Assembly: GCF_040605635.1 (NCBI RefSeq)
Contig: NZ_JBEXDG010000032.1
Location: 1 to 64,000, forward strand
DNA from: Dactylosporangium sp040605635
GTDB lineage: Bacteria; Actinomycetota; Actinomycetes; Mycobacteriales; Micromonosporaceae
Reading direction: 5' to 3'
Length of the DNA stretch: 64,000 bases
Shown: positions 44,387 to 52,353 of the stretch, one piece after another
Numbering within the stretch: position 1 is the first letter of the stretch
How the letters are laid out: the number at the start of each line of letters is the position of its first letter
Notes under the pieces: generated by a model
What the model saw: only the letters and a program-made list of their open reading frames with translations
Told to the model about the DNA's origin: nothing
Databases searched by the model: none
Made by a program: the position numbers and the translations under genes

Positions 44387-45199
44387 CCCGCGGAGCTGCT
44401 GCTCGTGGTGCTCCTGGTGGCCGGGGTGCGGCCACCGGCCCCACTCGTGGCGGCGGTGGAGATCCTCGTGGTCGCCGTGCTGCTGCTCGAGCTCGTGACG
44501 GTGCTCGGCCTGTACACCCGCGAACGCCGCAGCGGCAGCAGCCGCCGCGCCGCCGTGCGCGCCGCCTGGGAGACCCTCGTGCCGGTGCAGGTGCGGCGCA
44601 TCATGGGCTTCGACGCCAAAGGCATGATGAGCCTGCTGCTGTGGCTCGCCCGCCGCCGCCACGGCGTGCCGCCGGGTGCGGTGCCCGTGCCGTACTTCGG
44701 CGCTCAGGCCCCGGCGCTGGTCGTCTTCGTCGGTGCGATGGTCGTCGAACTCGTCGTCGTCGAGATCGTCCTGCGCTCGCTCGGCGCGCCCCTCGCGGTC
44801 CGCGCGGTCCTGCTGGCGCTGGACGGATACTCGATCCTGCTCGCCCTGGCAATCATCGCGTCCTGCGTGACCCGGCCGCACGTCATCTCCGACGCCGAGG
44901 TCCGCATCCGCTCCGGCGCGTTCTTCGACCTGCGCATCCCCCGCTCGCAGATCGCCGCGGTACGCCGGATCCGCGCCTACGACGAGAAGGGCACCGTCCG
45001 GGTGGACGGCGACACGGTCACGATCGCGGTGTCCTCGCAGGCGAACCTGCGGCTGGAACTGACCTCCCCCGTCACCGCCGTGCGCCCGCTCGGCGCCACC
45101 TGCGAGGTCGGCACCGTGCGCTGCTTCGCCGACGATCCGGAGCGCTTCCTGGACGCCTTCGAACGGCAGGCCGCCCGGCCTCGGGACCGGGCGGACTGA
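44348..45199 (+). CDS. four-helix membrane protein with a cytoplasmic PH-like end
   Basis: 283 residues. Membrane helices at about 8-28, 32-55, 122-145 and 148-175. The C-terminal 100 residues are beta-rich (VISDAEVRIRSGAFFDLRIP, then GTVRVDGDTVTIAVSS and ANLRLEL), like bacterial PH-type domains in YdbT/YcxB-like proteins. No enzyme motif. Its translation is linked to the TipAS-type regulator, so it may be the regulated output, perhaps in coping with a membrane-active compound; this is inference. Confidence 0.7.
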   Translation: MLRTARAALFAAVPAELLLVVLLVAGVRPPAPLVAAVEILVVAVLLLELVTVLGLYTRERRSGSSRRAAVRAAWETLVPVQVRRIMGFDAKGMMSLLLWLARRRHGVPPGAVPVPYFGAQAPALVVFVGAMVVELVVVEIVLRSLGAPLAVRAVLLALDGYSILLALAIIASCVTRPHVISDAEVRIRSGAFFDLRIPRSQIAAVRRIRAYDEKGTVRVDGDTVTIAVSSQANLRLELTSPVTAVRPLGATCEVGTVRCFADDPERFLDAFERQAARPRDRAD

Positions 45200-45343
45200 G
45201 CTTCCGTCACGCGAACGTCCACCGCTCGCCGAGGACACGTCCCTGGCGTCCGGGCACGTGCCGGGCGCGTGGACCGGGCCGCCGGCGTTCGCCGTCCACC
45301 GCTGGGTGGCGGTGCCGTCGATCGCCGCGCTACCCGCGTCTCG

Positions 45344-45580
45344 TCATTGCCTTTCCTCTGCCGGGCCGACCGTGAAGAGGTCGCCCGGCTGGCAGTCCAG
45401 GGCCTCGCACAGCGCGGTGAGCGTGCTGAAGCGGATCGCCCTGGCGTGGCCGTTCTTGAGCACCGACAGGTTGGCCAGGGTGATGCCCACCTCCGCGGCC
45501 AGGTCGGTCAGTGTCATGCCGCGCTCGGCGAGCAGCCGGTCGATGTGCACGTCGACGCGGTGGTCGTCGGCGGGTGGCAT
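45344..45580 (-). CDS. small Cro/C1-type (Xre, YozG-like) regulator
   Basis: 78 residues. The helix-turn-helix is MTLTDLAAEVGITLANLSVL followed by KNGHARAIRFSTLTALCEAL and CQPGDLF, typical of the short HTH_26 group. It overlaps the DUF2975 membrane gene upstream by one base (TGATG). This pairing is common in Gram-positive genomes; the membrane protein is thought to work with the regulator, though the signal is unknown. Confidence 0.87.
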   Translation of the reverse strand: MPPADDHRVDVHIDRLLAERGMTLTDLAAEVGITLANLSVLKNGHARAIRFSTLTALCEALDCQPGDLFTVGPAEERQ

Positions 45581-46185
45581 CAGATGACCTCCGCGAGCTC
45601 GGCCTGCAGCGCCCGCCCCCGCTGGATGATCTCGGCAAGCGCGAGGAAGCCGGAGCCGCAGAGCAGCCACGCGAAGGGCAGGTCCGCGCTGGTGCTGGCC
45701 GGGTCGGCCACCACCGACGTGGACAGCTCCAGGCCGGCGAGCAGCTCGACCTGGAACGCGGCGAGGCTGCCGAGGAGCACCGTCCAGCCGAGCCTCCTGA
45801 GCCGCCGGACGTTGGCGGCGGCGAACGGGTCGCCGCGCCGGGCGGTCCGCACGACGAGCAGCAGCATGACGAGCGTGAGCACCGCGATCGCGAACCACGG
45901 CACGGTCCGCGCGGCGTCCAGGGCCACCTGCAGCGTGCTCGGGTCGTCGACGACGACACCGACGCCGGCGTCCGGGTCGAGCCGCACCCCCGGCCGCATC
46001 CCGGTCACGCCGCCGGGCCGGATCTCCACGCCCGCGCCCACGGTGACGCTGATCGGCTCACGGGTCACCATCGCCTTGACGTTGACCACCGCCACCACCG
46101 CGCAGACCCCGAGCGCCACGATCAGCAGTGTCTGCAGCTCGCCCAGCCAGTCACGACGGCGCAACCGCGCCAGGATCCAAGGCAT
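45580..46185 (-). CDS. DUF2975-type membrane protein
   Basis: 201 residues from ATG 46185, with GGGGGAG 6-7 bases upstream. Four membrane helices (about 18-40, 95-118, 135-158 and 165-190). Its family call rests on the helix layout, the ARRGDPFAAANVRRLRRLGW loop before the third helix, and co-translation with a YozG-like regulator. The loop after helix 1 (EPISVTVGAGVEIRPG) faces outside. First gene of the pair, transcribed from an AT-rich operator region. Confidence 0.75.
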   Translation of the reverse strand: MPWILARLRRRDWLGELQTLLIVALGVCAVVAVVNVKAMVTREPISVTVGAGVEIRPGGVTGMRPGVRLDPDAGVGVVVDDPSTLQVALDAARTVPWFAIAVLTLVMLLLVVRTARRGDPFAAANVRRLRRLGWTVLLGSLAAFQVELLAGLELSTSVVADPASTSADLPFAWLLCGSGFLALAEIIQRGRALQAELAEVI

Positions 46186-46198
46186 CCCGATCTCCCCC

Positions 46199-46230
46199 TT
46201 ATCGTTTTTCGATATACCGATAATCGATAA
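46199..46230 (-). promoter_or_regulatory. AT-rich promoter/operator with repeated ATCG half-sites
   Basis: A TTATCG/CGATAA inverted repeat bounds 46199-46230, and ATCG occurs about every 7-10 bases on the - strand between them. It is the most AT-rich patch in this part of the window and lies directly upstream of the DUF2975/regulator pair, so it is the likely self-control site. Confidence 0.55.
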
Positions 46231-46298
46231 GGAACGTCGCGTTGTCAAGGCCGCTACGATGAGCGTCGCTGCTTTCGACTCCGCCGGGAGGCTTCACC

Positions 46299-47126
46299 GT
46301 GCCGACGAGCGACCTGGACAACCCTCAGCCCCAGCAGGACCCGCGGCTGGACGCCGGCGTCGTGTCGCCGGCCCGCCGGTGGAACTACTGGCTCGGTGGC
46401 AAGGACCACTTCCAGGTCGACCGGGACTCCGGCGACCGGATCGCCGGGGTGTATCCCGCGGTCCGCACCGCCGCGCAGGAGGGCCGCGCCTTCCACAACC
46501 GCACGATCACGTTCCTCGCCCGCGAGGCCGGCATCCGGCAGTTCCTCGACATCGGCACCGGCCTGCCCGCGCCCGCCAACACGCACGAGGTCGCCCAGGC
46601 GATCACGCCCTCGGCCCGGGTCGTCTACGTCGACAACGACCCGATGGTCCTCGCCCACGCGCGGGCCCTCTTGATCGGCTCCCCGGAGGGCGCCACCAGC
46701 TACATCGACGCCGACCTCAACGACCCGGCCGCGATCCTCGGCGCGCCGGAGCTGGCCGCGACCCTGGACCTGCGCGAGCCGGTCGGCATCCTGCTGTATG
46801 CGGTGCTGCACTTCATCCGCGAGGACTCGCACGCCCGCAAGGTCGTCGCCGACCTCCTCGCCGCCGTCCCCGCCGGCAGCTACCTGGTCGCGAGCAACTC
46901 CACGAAGGATTTCGTGCCGCCGGAGGTCGCCGGCATGTATGACCAGATGCTCGCCAAGGGCCTCGTCGACGCGTGGCCCCGGGACCGGGCGACGTTCTCC
47001 CGCTTCTTCGACGGCCTGTCCCTCGTCGACCCGGGCGTGGTCGCGATCAGCGACTGGCGCCCCGCCACCGCCGAGCACGCGAGCGCCGCCGAGGTCTCGA
47101 TGTTCGGCGCCGTCGGCCGGAAGTAA
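46299..47126 (+). CDS. S-adenosylmethionine-dependent methyltransferase (DUF574 type)
   Basis: 275 residues from GTG 46299, with GGGAGG about 6 bases upstream. SPARRWNYWLGGKDHFQVD is the hallmark start of the actinobacterial S-adenosyl methyltransferase family, followed by FLDIGTGLPAPANTHEVAQ (SAM loop), VVYVDNDPMVLAHAR (acidic residue for the ribose) and ILLYAVLHFI. Dozens of copies per genome are usual; substrates are unknown. It stands alone, divergent from the DUF2975 operon. Confidence 0.92.
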   Translation: MPTSDLDNPQPQQDPRLDAGVVSPARRWNYWLGGKDHFQVDRDSGDRIAGVYPAVRTAAQEGRAFHNRTITFLAREAGIRQFLDIGTGLPAPANTHEVAQAITPSARVVYVDNDPMVLAHARALLIGSPEGATSYIDADLNDPAAILGAPELAATLDLREPVGILLYAVLHFIREDSHARKVVADLLAAVPAGSYLVASNSTKDFVPPEVAGMYDQMLAKGLVDAWPRDRATFSRFFDGLSLVDPGVVAISDWRPATAEHASAAEVSMFGAVGRK

Positions 47127-47318
47127 CGCCGCCGTCCGCCGGACGCACAGCGGCATCCCGGCGAAACGCGGGCACGGGCACGGGGAGGTCCGGCAGCAGG
47201 CCGGACCGCCCGCCGGACGCGAGATGCGCCGCCATCGTCCGGTCGATCACCCGGGCGCACGCGGGCACGGTGACCGCCGCCGTTCAGGAAGGTGGCGGTC
47301 CGCCCCGGCCGGCTCCGG

Positions 47319-47627
47319 TCAGCCGAGATACGCCCGCACCGCCGCGGCGAAGACACCCGGCGGCAGCGTCAGCGGCGGCGCCGGCGACAGGACCGGCAGG
47401 ACCGTGGGCGACGCCTGCCCGGCGGGGGTCAGCCAGTAGCGGTCCGCGGCCGGGTCGCACCCGGCGAGACCCGCGGCGACGAGCCGGCCGACGGCGCCGG
47501 TGAACTCCTCCTCCGTCGGGATCGCGTGGTTGAGGTAGTCGGCGACGCCGATCACGCCGCGCAGCGTCGAGCCCGTCGCGGCGATCGACCGCAGGATCCA
47601 CCCGTCCGACGTCCATCCGGAGTCCAC
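47319..47627 (-). CDS. small winged-helix-like protein
   Basis: 102 residues from GTG 47627. The pattern GWILRSIAATGSTLRGVIG, NHAIPTEEEFTGAVGRLVAAGL and DRYWLTPAG looks like a winged helix with a strand-turn wing, as in PadR-like or archaeal-type regulators, but the basic recognition helix is weak. It could bind DNA or only protein. No operon partner. Region 47127-47318 upstream of its end holds no gene. Confidence 0.55.
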   Translation of the reverse strand: MDSGWTSDGWILRSIAATGSTLRGVIGVADYLNHAIPTEEEFTGAVGRLVAAGLAGCDPAADRYWLTPAGQASPTVLPVLSPAPPLTLPPGVFAAAVRAYLG

Positions 47628-47726
47628 GCGCGGCAGCGTACCGCCGTACCCCGCAAGGGACCGGAAATGGGGTGATGCGCGGCGACCGGCGCCCCGGCGG
47701 GCGGCCACCGGGACCACGCTGGGCAC

Positions 47727-48389
47727 ATGCGTCGCGTCACCGAAGTCCTGCTGCTCGCGTCCCTGGGTCTCACCGCCGGCACCGCGGGGTGCACCAGCTC
47801 CGCCGGCGGAGCCCAGCCCGGCCCGTCGCCGCGGGTGACGTCGGCGACGGGCACGTTCGCCGCGTACTCGCCGGGCGCGACGGCGGTCACCTACGACCCG
47901 GCGCTCGTCCCGCCGGGCGCGGTCGCCACGCTCAGCATCACGCAGACGTCGTCGGACAGCCGGGTCTGGTTCACCGTCGCCGGGCTGCTGCCGGACCGCG
48001 GCTACGGCGTCCACCTGCACATGGAGCCGTGCGGGGCGACCGGCGACGCCGCCGGGCCGCACTACCAGCACCGGCACCCGCCGGTGCCGCCGACCGCGCC
48101 GTCCCCGCCGGGGCCGGTCTCAGCGCCCGCCCGCCCTTCCGTGTCGCCGGTGGTCTCGGCGTCGGTGTCGCCGCCGCCCGCGAACCCGTCGTACGTCAAC
48201 CCGCAGAACGAGGTGTGGCTCGACATCACGACCCGCGCCGACGGCCGTGGATCGGCGGTCGCCACCCACCCGTGGACGTTCGACCAGGCGCCCAGGTCCC
48301 TCGTCATCCACGCGTCACCGACGAAGACCGGAGCGGGCCAGGCGGGCGACGCCGGCCCCAGGGTCGCCTGCCTGACCCTGCCGGAATGA
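47727..48389 (+). CDS. Cu/Zn superoxide dismutase-like lipoprotein
   Basis: 220 residues from ATG 47727. Lipobox TAGTAGC (Cys22). Metal-ligand motifs of SodC are present: GVHLHMEPCG (HxH), AGPHYQHRHP (further His) and SLVIHASPT near the end, with the Cys of EPCG and VACL able to form the family's disulfide. A Pro/Ser/Val-rich insert of about 35 residues (116-150) breaks the loop between the His clusters. It probably protects the envelope from superoxide, if all ligands are kept. It overlaps the next gene by 4 bases (ATGA). Confidence 0.75.
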   Translation: MRRVTEVLLLASLGLTAGTAGCTSSAGGAQPGPSPRVTSATGTFAAYSPGATAVTYDPALVPPGAVATLSITQTSSDSRVWFTVAGLLPDRGYGVHLHMEPCGATGDAAGPHYQHRHPPVPPTAPSPPGPVSAPARPSVSPVVSASVSPPPANPSYVNPQNEVWLDITTRADGRGSAVATHPWTFDQAPRSLVIHASPTKTGAGQAGDAGPRVACLTLPE

Positions 48390-51300
48390 CCACGGACCCC
48401 GCCGGGACGAGCACGGACCCCGCCGGGACGAGCACGGGTCCCGCCGAAACGAGCACAGGTCCCGCCGGAACAAACACGAGTCCGGCCGGAATGAGCACGG
48501 GTCCCGCCGGAATGACCACCGTCGAAGGCGAGGCGGAGCACCAGGTCCCCGACCGGATCACCGTGCCGCTGCCGGCCGGGGCGAGGGCGCTCGTCTGCGG
48601 CGACCTGCACCTCGCCTCCCGCCCCACCCCCGCCTCCGCGCAGCTCGAACGCGACCTCGCGGCCCGCCTCGCCGACTGGGGCGACACACCCGGCGCGGTC
48701 GTGCTCAACGGCGACGTCGTCGAACTCTGGGGCGAACCGGGCGGCACCGTCGAGGCCGCCCTCGACGCGCACCCGGACCTCACCGCGGCCCTGCTCAAGT
48801 TCGCCGGGGAGCCCGGTCGGCACGTCGTCGTGGTCGTCGGCAACCACGACGCGGCCGTCGCGTGGGACGGCGTCTCCGCGGACACCTTCACCCGCCGGAT
48901 CGGGGCCCGCTGCGCCCTGGCCGCCGACCTCGACGTCGAGACCCCGGCCGGGAGCAGGCTCGTGCGGATCGAGCACGGTCACGCGTACGACCCGGCGAAC
49001 GCGATGCGCGACCCGCGCAACCCCCTCGACTCGCCGCTCGGCCAGCACATCGTGCAGGAGGTGCTGCCGGAGGTCCGGCGCAGCCCGCTGCTCGCCGACC
49101 TCGCCGCCATCGCCGACCCGAACGCGGTCGGGCAGTACGTCGCCTCCCGCCTCGTGTACCGCCGCCTCGGCCCGCGCGCCTGGTGGCTCCTGCTGCCGTT
49201 GCTCGCCGCGCTGCTGCTGCGCGTACCGGAGCTGCTGTCGCACGAACGCGCGCTGCGGGCAGTGCCGAGGTGGACGGCCCTGGCCGGCACGGGCCTGATC
49301 GCCGAGGCGGCGCTGCTGGTGCTGCTCGCCGTCCTGACGTCCCGGGTCGTGTACACGGCGATGTCCGGCAGCCGCCTCGGGCCGCGCGGCATGCACCTCA
49401 ACGGCGCGCCCAAGGCCGTCGCCGCGTCGCTGTGCGCCGACGGGGTCGCCGGGCTGATCACCGGGCACACGCACCAGCCGGAGCTCGCGGCCGTGCCCGG
49501 CGGGATCTACGCCAACAGCGGCTGCGGGACCCGCTGCGTCGAGTCGCGGCCCGCGCGCTGGTTCCTGCCGCCCGTGTTCGCCGCCGTCCTGCGCCGCTCC
49601 TGGGTCGAGGTCGACGCCGACCGCGACCTCCGGATCCGCCTGTACGTCGCCGAATCGCCCAGCGGGGAGGAGACCCGCCTCGAACGGCTCGCCGCCCGCG
49701 AGAAGCCCAGGGCGCGGGAGGTGGTGGCGACGCTGCCGGGCGAGGCCGGGTGGCCGCTGCAGAGCACCGGTCTGCGCCGGCGGGTCCACGACGAACGCGT
49801 CCGCCGCGTCGCCGCGTGGGCCGTCGCCGCCTCCGCCGTGCTGAGCCTGCTGTCCGCGCTGACGACGCCGCTGCGGGGCAGGCTCGCCGCGCTCCTGGGT
49901 GCGCTGCCGGTGGAGGTACCGCAGGCCGCCGCCGCCACCGTCGTGTTCTCGGCGGCCGCGCTGCTGCTGCTCGCCTGGGGGCTGCGGCGCGGGCGGCGGC
50001 TCGCGTGGACGCTCACGGTGCTGCTCCTCGCCGTGACCGCCGCCCTGCACGTGCTGAAGGGCATCGACGTCGAGGAGGCCGCGCTCGCCGCCGTCCTGGC
50101 CTGCTGGCTGCTGTGGCACCGGTCCTCGTTCCCCGCCCACCCCGACAGCCGGCAGGTCCGCCTCGCCACGGTCGCGCTGCTCGCCGGGGCGCTGCTCGTC
50201 GCCGTCGTGTCCGGCGTGCTCGTGCTCGTCGCCGGGGAGCGCGGCACGTCGGACCAGACCGCCCGCGCCGTCGCCGGGCGGCTGGTCGGCGACCGGGGCG
50301 TGCCGCTGCCGTCGACGATGCCGCTGCTGGCGCCCGCCCTGTACGCCGCCGGCCTGAGCCTCCTGCTGATCGTCGGCTGGCTCCTCGTCCGGCCCAGGCT
50401 GCACCGCCCGCCGAGCGCCGCCGAACACCGGGCCGATCTGGAGCACGCCCGGCGGATCGTGGCCGAGCACGGCAGCGACACCCTCGCCTACTTCGCGCTG
50501 CGCGAGGACAAGTCGTGGTTCTTCACCGGCGACTGCGTCGTCGCCTACGCCGTGCGCGACGGCGTGTGCCTCGTCTCCCCCGACCCGATCGGCCCGCCCG
50601 AGCAGTGGGCGGCGGCGTGGGCGGAGTTCACGGCGTTCGCCGACCGGCACGGCTGGCCCGTCAGCGTCGTCGGCGCCGCCGCCGGCTGGCTGCCCGTCTA
50701 CCGGGCGGCGGGGCTGCGCCCCGTGTACCTCGGCGACGAGGCGATCGTCGACTGCAGCGCGTTCACCCTCGACGGGCGGGCTATGAAGGGGCTCCGCGGC
50801 GCGTGGAACCGGGTGGGCCGCGCCGGCTACACCGTGCGGTTCTACGACCCGGCGAAGCTCCCCGCCGACCTCACGGCCGAGTTGGAGGAGCTGATGACGC
50901 AGAGCCGCCACGGCGAGGTCGAACGCGGCTTCTCGATGACGCTGTCGCGGCTGTTCGACCCGCGCGACACCGGGCTGCTCCTCGCCGTCGCGCACGGCCC
51001 CGACGGGCGCGCCGCCGCCTTCTGCCACTGGATCCCGGCCGCCGACATCTCCGGCTGGTCCCTCGACGTGATGCGCCGCGGCACCGACCCCGACCTGCCC
51101 AACGGCCTCACCGACTTCATCATCGTCGAGACCATCAGCCGGCTCCGGTCGCTGGGCGCCTGGGGGCTCGGGCTGAACTTCGCCGTCATGCGCCAGGTCC
51201 TCGCCGGCGAACGCGACAGTGAGCACGGCGGCGGCCGCCTCAGCGATCTGCAACGCCGGCTGCTGCACCGGTTCTCCGACACCATGCAGATCGAGTCGCT

Positions 51301-51454
51301 GTGGCGGTACAACGAGAAGTACCAGCCGCTGTGGCGGCCCAGATACCTCGTCCTCAGCGGCCTCGGCAACGCGCCGCAGCAGGGGGTGGCGGTCGCCGAC
51401 GCCGAAGGGGTCGCCGAGCTGCCGGTGATCGGCCGGCTCCTCGGCCATCCGTGA
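48386..51454 (+). CDS. metallophosphatase fused to an MprF/LysX-type lipid aminoacyl-synthase domain
   Basis: 1022 residues from ATG 48386. After a 42-residue heptapeptide repeat comes a calcineurin-like phosphatase: VCGDLHLAS, LNGDVVELWG, VVVGNHDAAV, IEHGHAYDPAN, ITGHTHQPE. Membrane helices lie at about 268-290 and 300-322, then five or six between 475 and 680. The last 330 residues are the DUF2156 catalytic domain of phosphatidylglycerol lysyltransferases (DTLAYFALREDKSWFF, RAGLRPVYLGDEAIVD, MKGLRGAWNRVGRAGY and AFCHWIPA). MprF has the synthase and helices but no phosphatase. Role inferred: making or turning over a charged lipid. ATG 48512 is a possible shorter start after the repeat. Confidence 0.85.
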   Translation: MTTDPAGTSTDPAGTSTGPAETSTGPAGTNTSPAGMSTGPAGMTTVEGEAEHQVPDRITVPLPAGARALVCGDLHLASRPTPASAQLERDLAARLADWGDTPGAVVLNGDVVELWGEPGGTVEAALDAHPDLTAALLKFAGEPGRHVVVVVGNHDAAVAWDGVSADTFTRRIGARCALAADLDVETPAGSRLVRIEHGHAYDPANAMRDPRNPLDSPLGQHIVQEVLPEVRRSPLLADLAAIADPNAVGQYVASRLVYRRLGPRAWWLLLPLLAALLLRVPELLSHERALRAVPRWTALAGTGLIAEAALLVLLAVLTSRVVYTAMSGSRLGPRGMHLNGAPKAVAASLCADGVAGLITGHTHQPELAAVPGGIYANSGCGTRCVESRPARWFLPPVFAAVLRRSWVEVDADRDLRIRLYVAESPSGEETRLERLAAREKPRAREVVATLPGEAGWPLQSTGLRRRVHDERVRRVAAWAVAASAVLSLLSALTTPLRGRLAALLGALPVEVPQAAAATVVFSAAALLLLAWGLRRGRRLAWTLTVLLLAVTAALHVLKGIDVEEAALAAVLACWLLWHRSSFPAHPDSRQVRLATVALLAGALLVAVVSGVLVLVAGERGTSDQTARAVAGRLVGDRGVPLPSTMPLLAPALYAAGLSLLLIVGWLLVRPRLHRPPSAAEHRADLEHARRIVAEHGSDTLAYFALREDKSWFFTGDCVVAYAVRDGVCLVSPDPIGPPEQWAAAWAEFTAFADRHGWPVSVVGAAAGWLPVYRAAGLRPVYLGDEAIVDCSAFTLDGRAMKGLRGAWNRVGRAGYTVRFYDPAKLPADLTAELEELMTQSRHGEVERGFSMTLSRLFDPRDTGLLLAVAHGPDGRAAAFCHWIPAADISGWSLDVMRRGTDPDLPNGLTDFIIVETISRLRSLGAWGLGLNFAVMRQVLAGERDSEHGGGRLSDLQRRLLHRFSDTMQIESLWRYNEKYQPLWRPRYLVLSGLGNAPQQGVAVADAEGVAELPVIGRLLGHP
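48392..48517 (+). repeat. 21-base tandem repeat, 6 units
   Basis: Six 21-base units encode heptapeptides of the form T-D/G-P-A-G-T-S at the very start of the fusion protein. The first two units are identical at the protein level; later ones drift (GPAETS, GPAGTN, SPAGMS, GPAGMT). It begins 2 bases after the SodC-like stop. Confidence 0.88.
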
Positions 51455-52245
51455 GCCCCGCGGTCGCGCTCACCCTCGCCGCCGCCGGCGCGATCGGCTA
51501 CGGCGTCGCGTCGGTGCTGCAGGCCGTCGGCGCCCAGCACGACCCGGGGATGCTCCGGACGCTGCGGCAGCCGGCGTACCTCGCCGGGGTCGCCCTCGAC
51601 CTCGTCGCGTGGCTGCTGTCGGTGGCCGCGTTGCGGACACTGCCCGTGTACCAGGTGCAGGCGGTCCTCGCCGGGTCCCTTGCCGTCACGGTCGTCACCG
51701 CCCGGCTGGTCCTCAGGGCGCGGCTGCGGACGGTGGACGTGGCGGCGGTCGCGGTCACCGTCGTCGCCCTCACCGCGCTCGCCGCCGCGTCCGGGCCGCA
51801 GGACCCGGCGCTGCCGCCCGCCGCGACCCGCCTGGGGCTGGCGCTCGCGGTGGTGCCGGTCGCGCTCGCCGGGTGGGCCGTCGCGCGGCGCGGCTCGCCC
51901 AATCTCACCGGCGCCGTCGCCGGGCTCGCGTTCGGCGGTGCCGCGTTGTGCGCCCGCGCGGTCACCTGGCCCGGCCCGCTGCTGACCGAGCCCCTCGCCT
52001 GGGCGCTGGCGTGCTTCGGACTGACCGGGACGCTGCTGTACGCCCATGCCCTGGAACACGGGCAGGTGGGTCCCGTCACCGCGCTGCTGTGGATCGTCGA
52101 GGTGCTCGCGCCGTCCGTCGCCGGGGTCCTGCTCCTCGGCGACGACGTGCGGGCCGGGTGGGCTCCCGTGGCGGTCGCGGCCGTCGCCGCCACGGTCGCC
52201 GCCGCCGCGGTCCTCGCCCACGCGCCCGCTGCCGCCTTCGAATGA
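51451..52245 (+). CDS. DMT/EamA-like membrane transporter
   Basis: 264 residues from GTG 51451, overlapping the lipid-synthase fusion by 4 bases. Nine or ten short helices, Gly/Ala-rich, with the inverted-repeat feel of the drug/metabolite transporter group (AAAGAIGYGVASVLQAVGAQ at the start; GPVTALLWIVEVLAPSVAGV near the end). The co-translation suggests it moves the product or substrate of the upstream enzyme, for example flipping a lipid, though EamA proteins more often carry small metabolites. Confidence 0.72.
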   Translation: MSPAVALTLAAAGAIGYGVASVLQAVGAQHDPGMLRTLRQPAYLAGVALDLVAWLLSVAALRTLPVYQVQAVLAGSLAVTVVTARLVLRARLRTVDVAAVAVTVVALTALAAASGPQDPALPPAATRLGLALAVVPVALAGWAVARRGSPNLTGAVAGLAFGGAALCARAVTWPGPLLTEPLAWALACFGLTGTLLYAHALEHGQVGPVTALLWIVEVLAPSVAGVLLLGDDVRAGWAPVAVAAVAATVAAAAVLAHAPAAAFE

Positions 52246-52280
52246 CCGCGCCGCGTCGCGCCGGTGCGGGCGGTGCGGGC

Positions 52281-52353
52281 GGCGCGGCCGGCCCGCCATT
52301 TCGCGCGGGAGCGGGCGGCGTGGCCGGGTCCGCTATTTCGCGCGGGAGCGGAC
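52281..52353. repeat. 36-base direct repeat around a gene end
   Basis: Two imperfect copies (52281-52316 and 52317-52353) share TTTCGCGCGGGAGCG. The second contains the stop codon and last five residues of the protease gene at 52333-53817; the first lies just beyond the stop, as a duplicate of the gene end. Confidence 0.75.
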
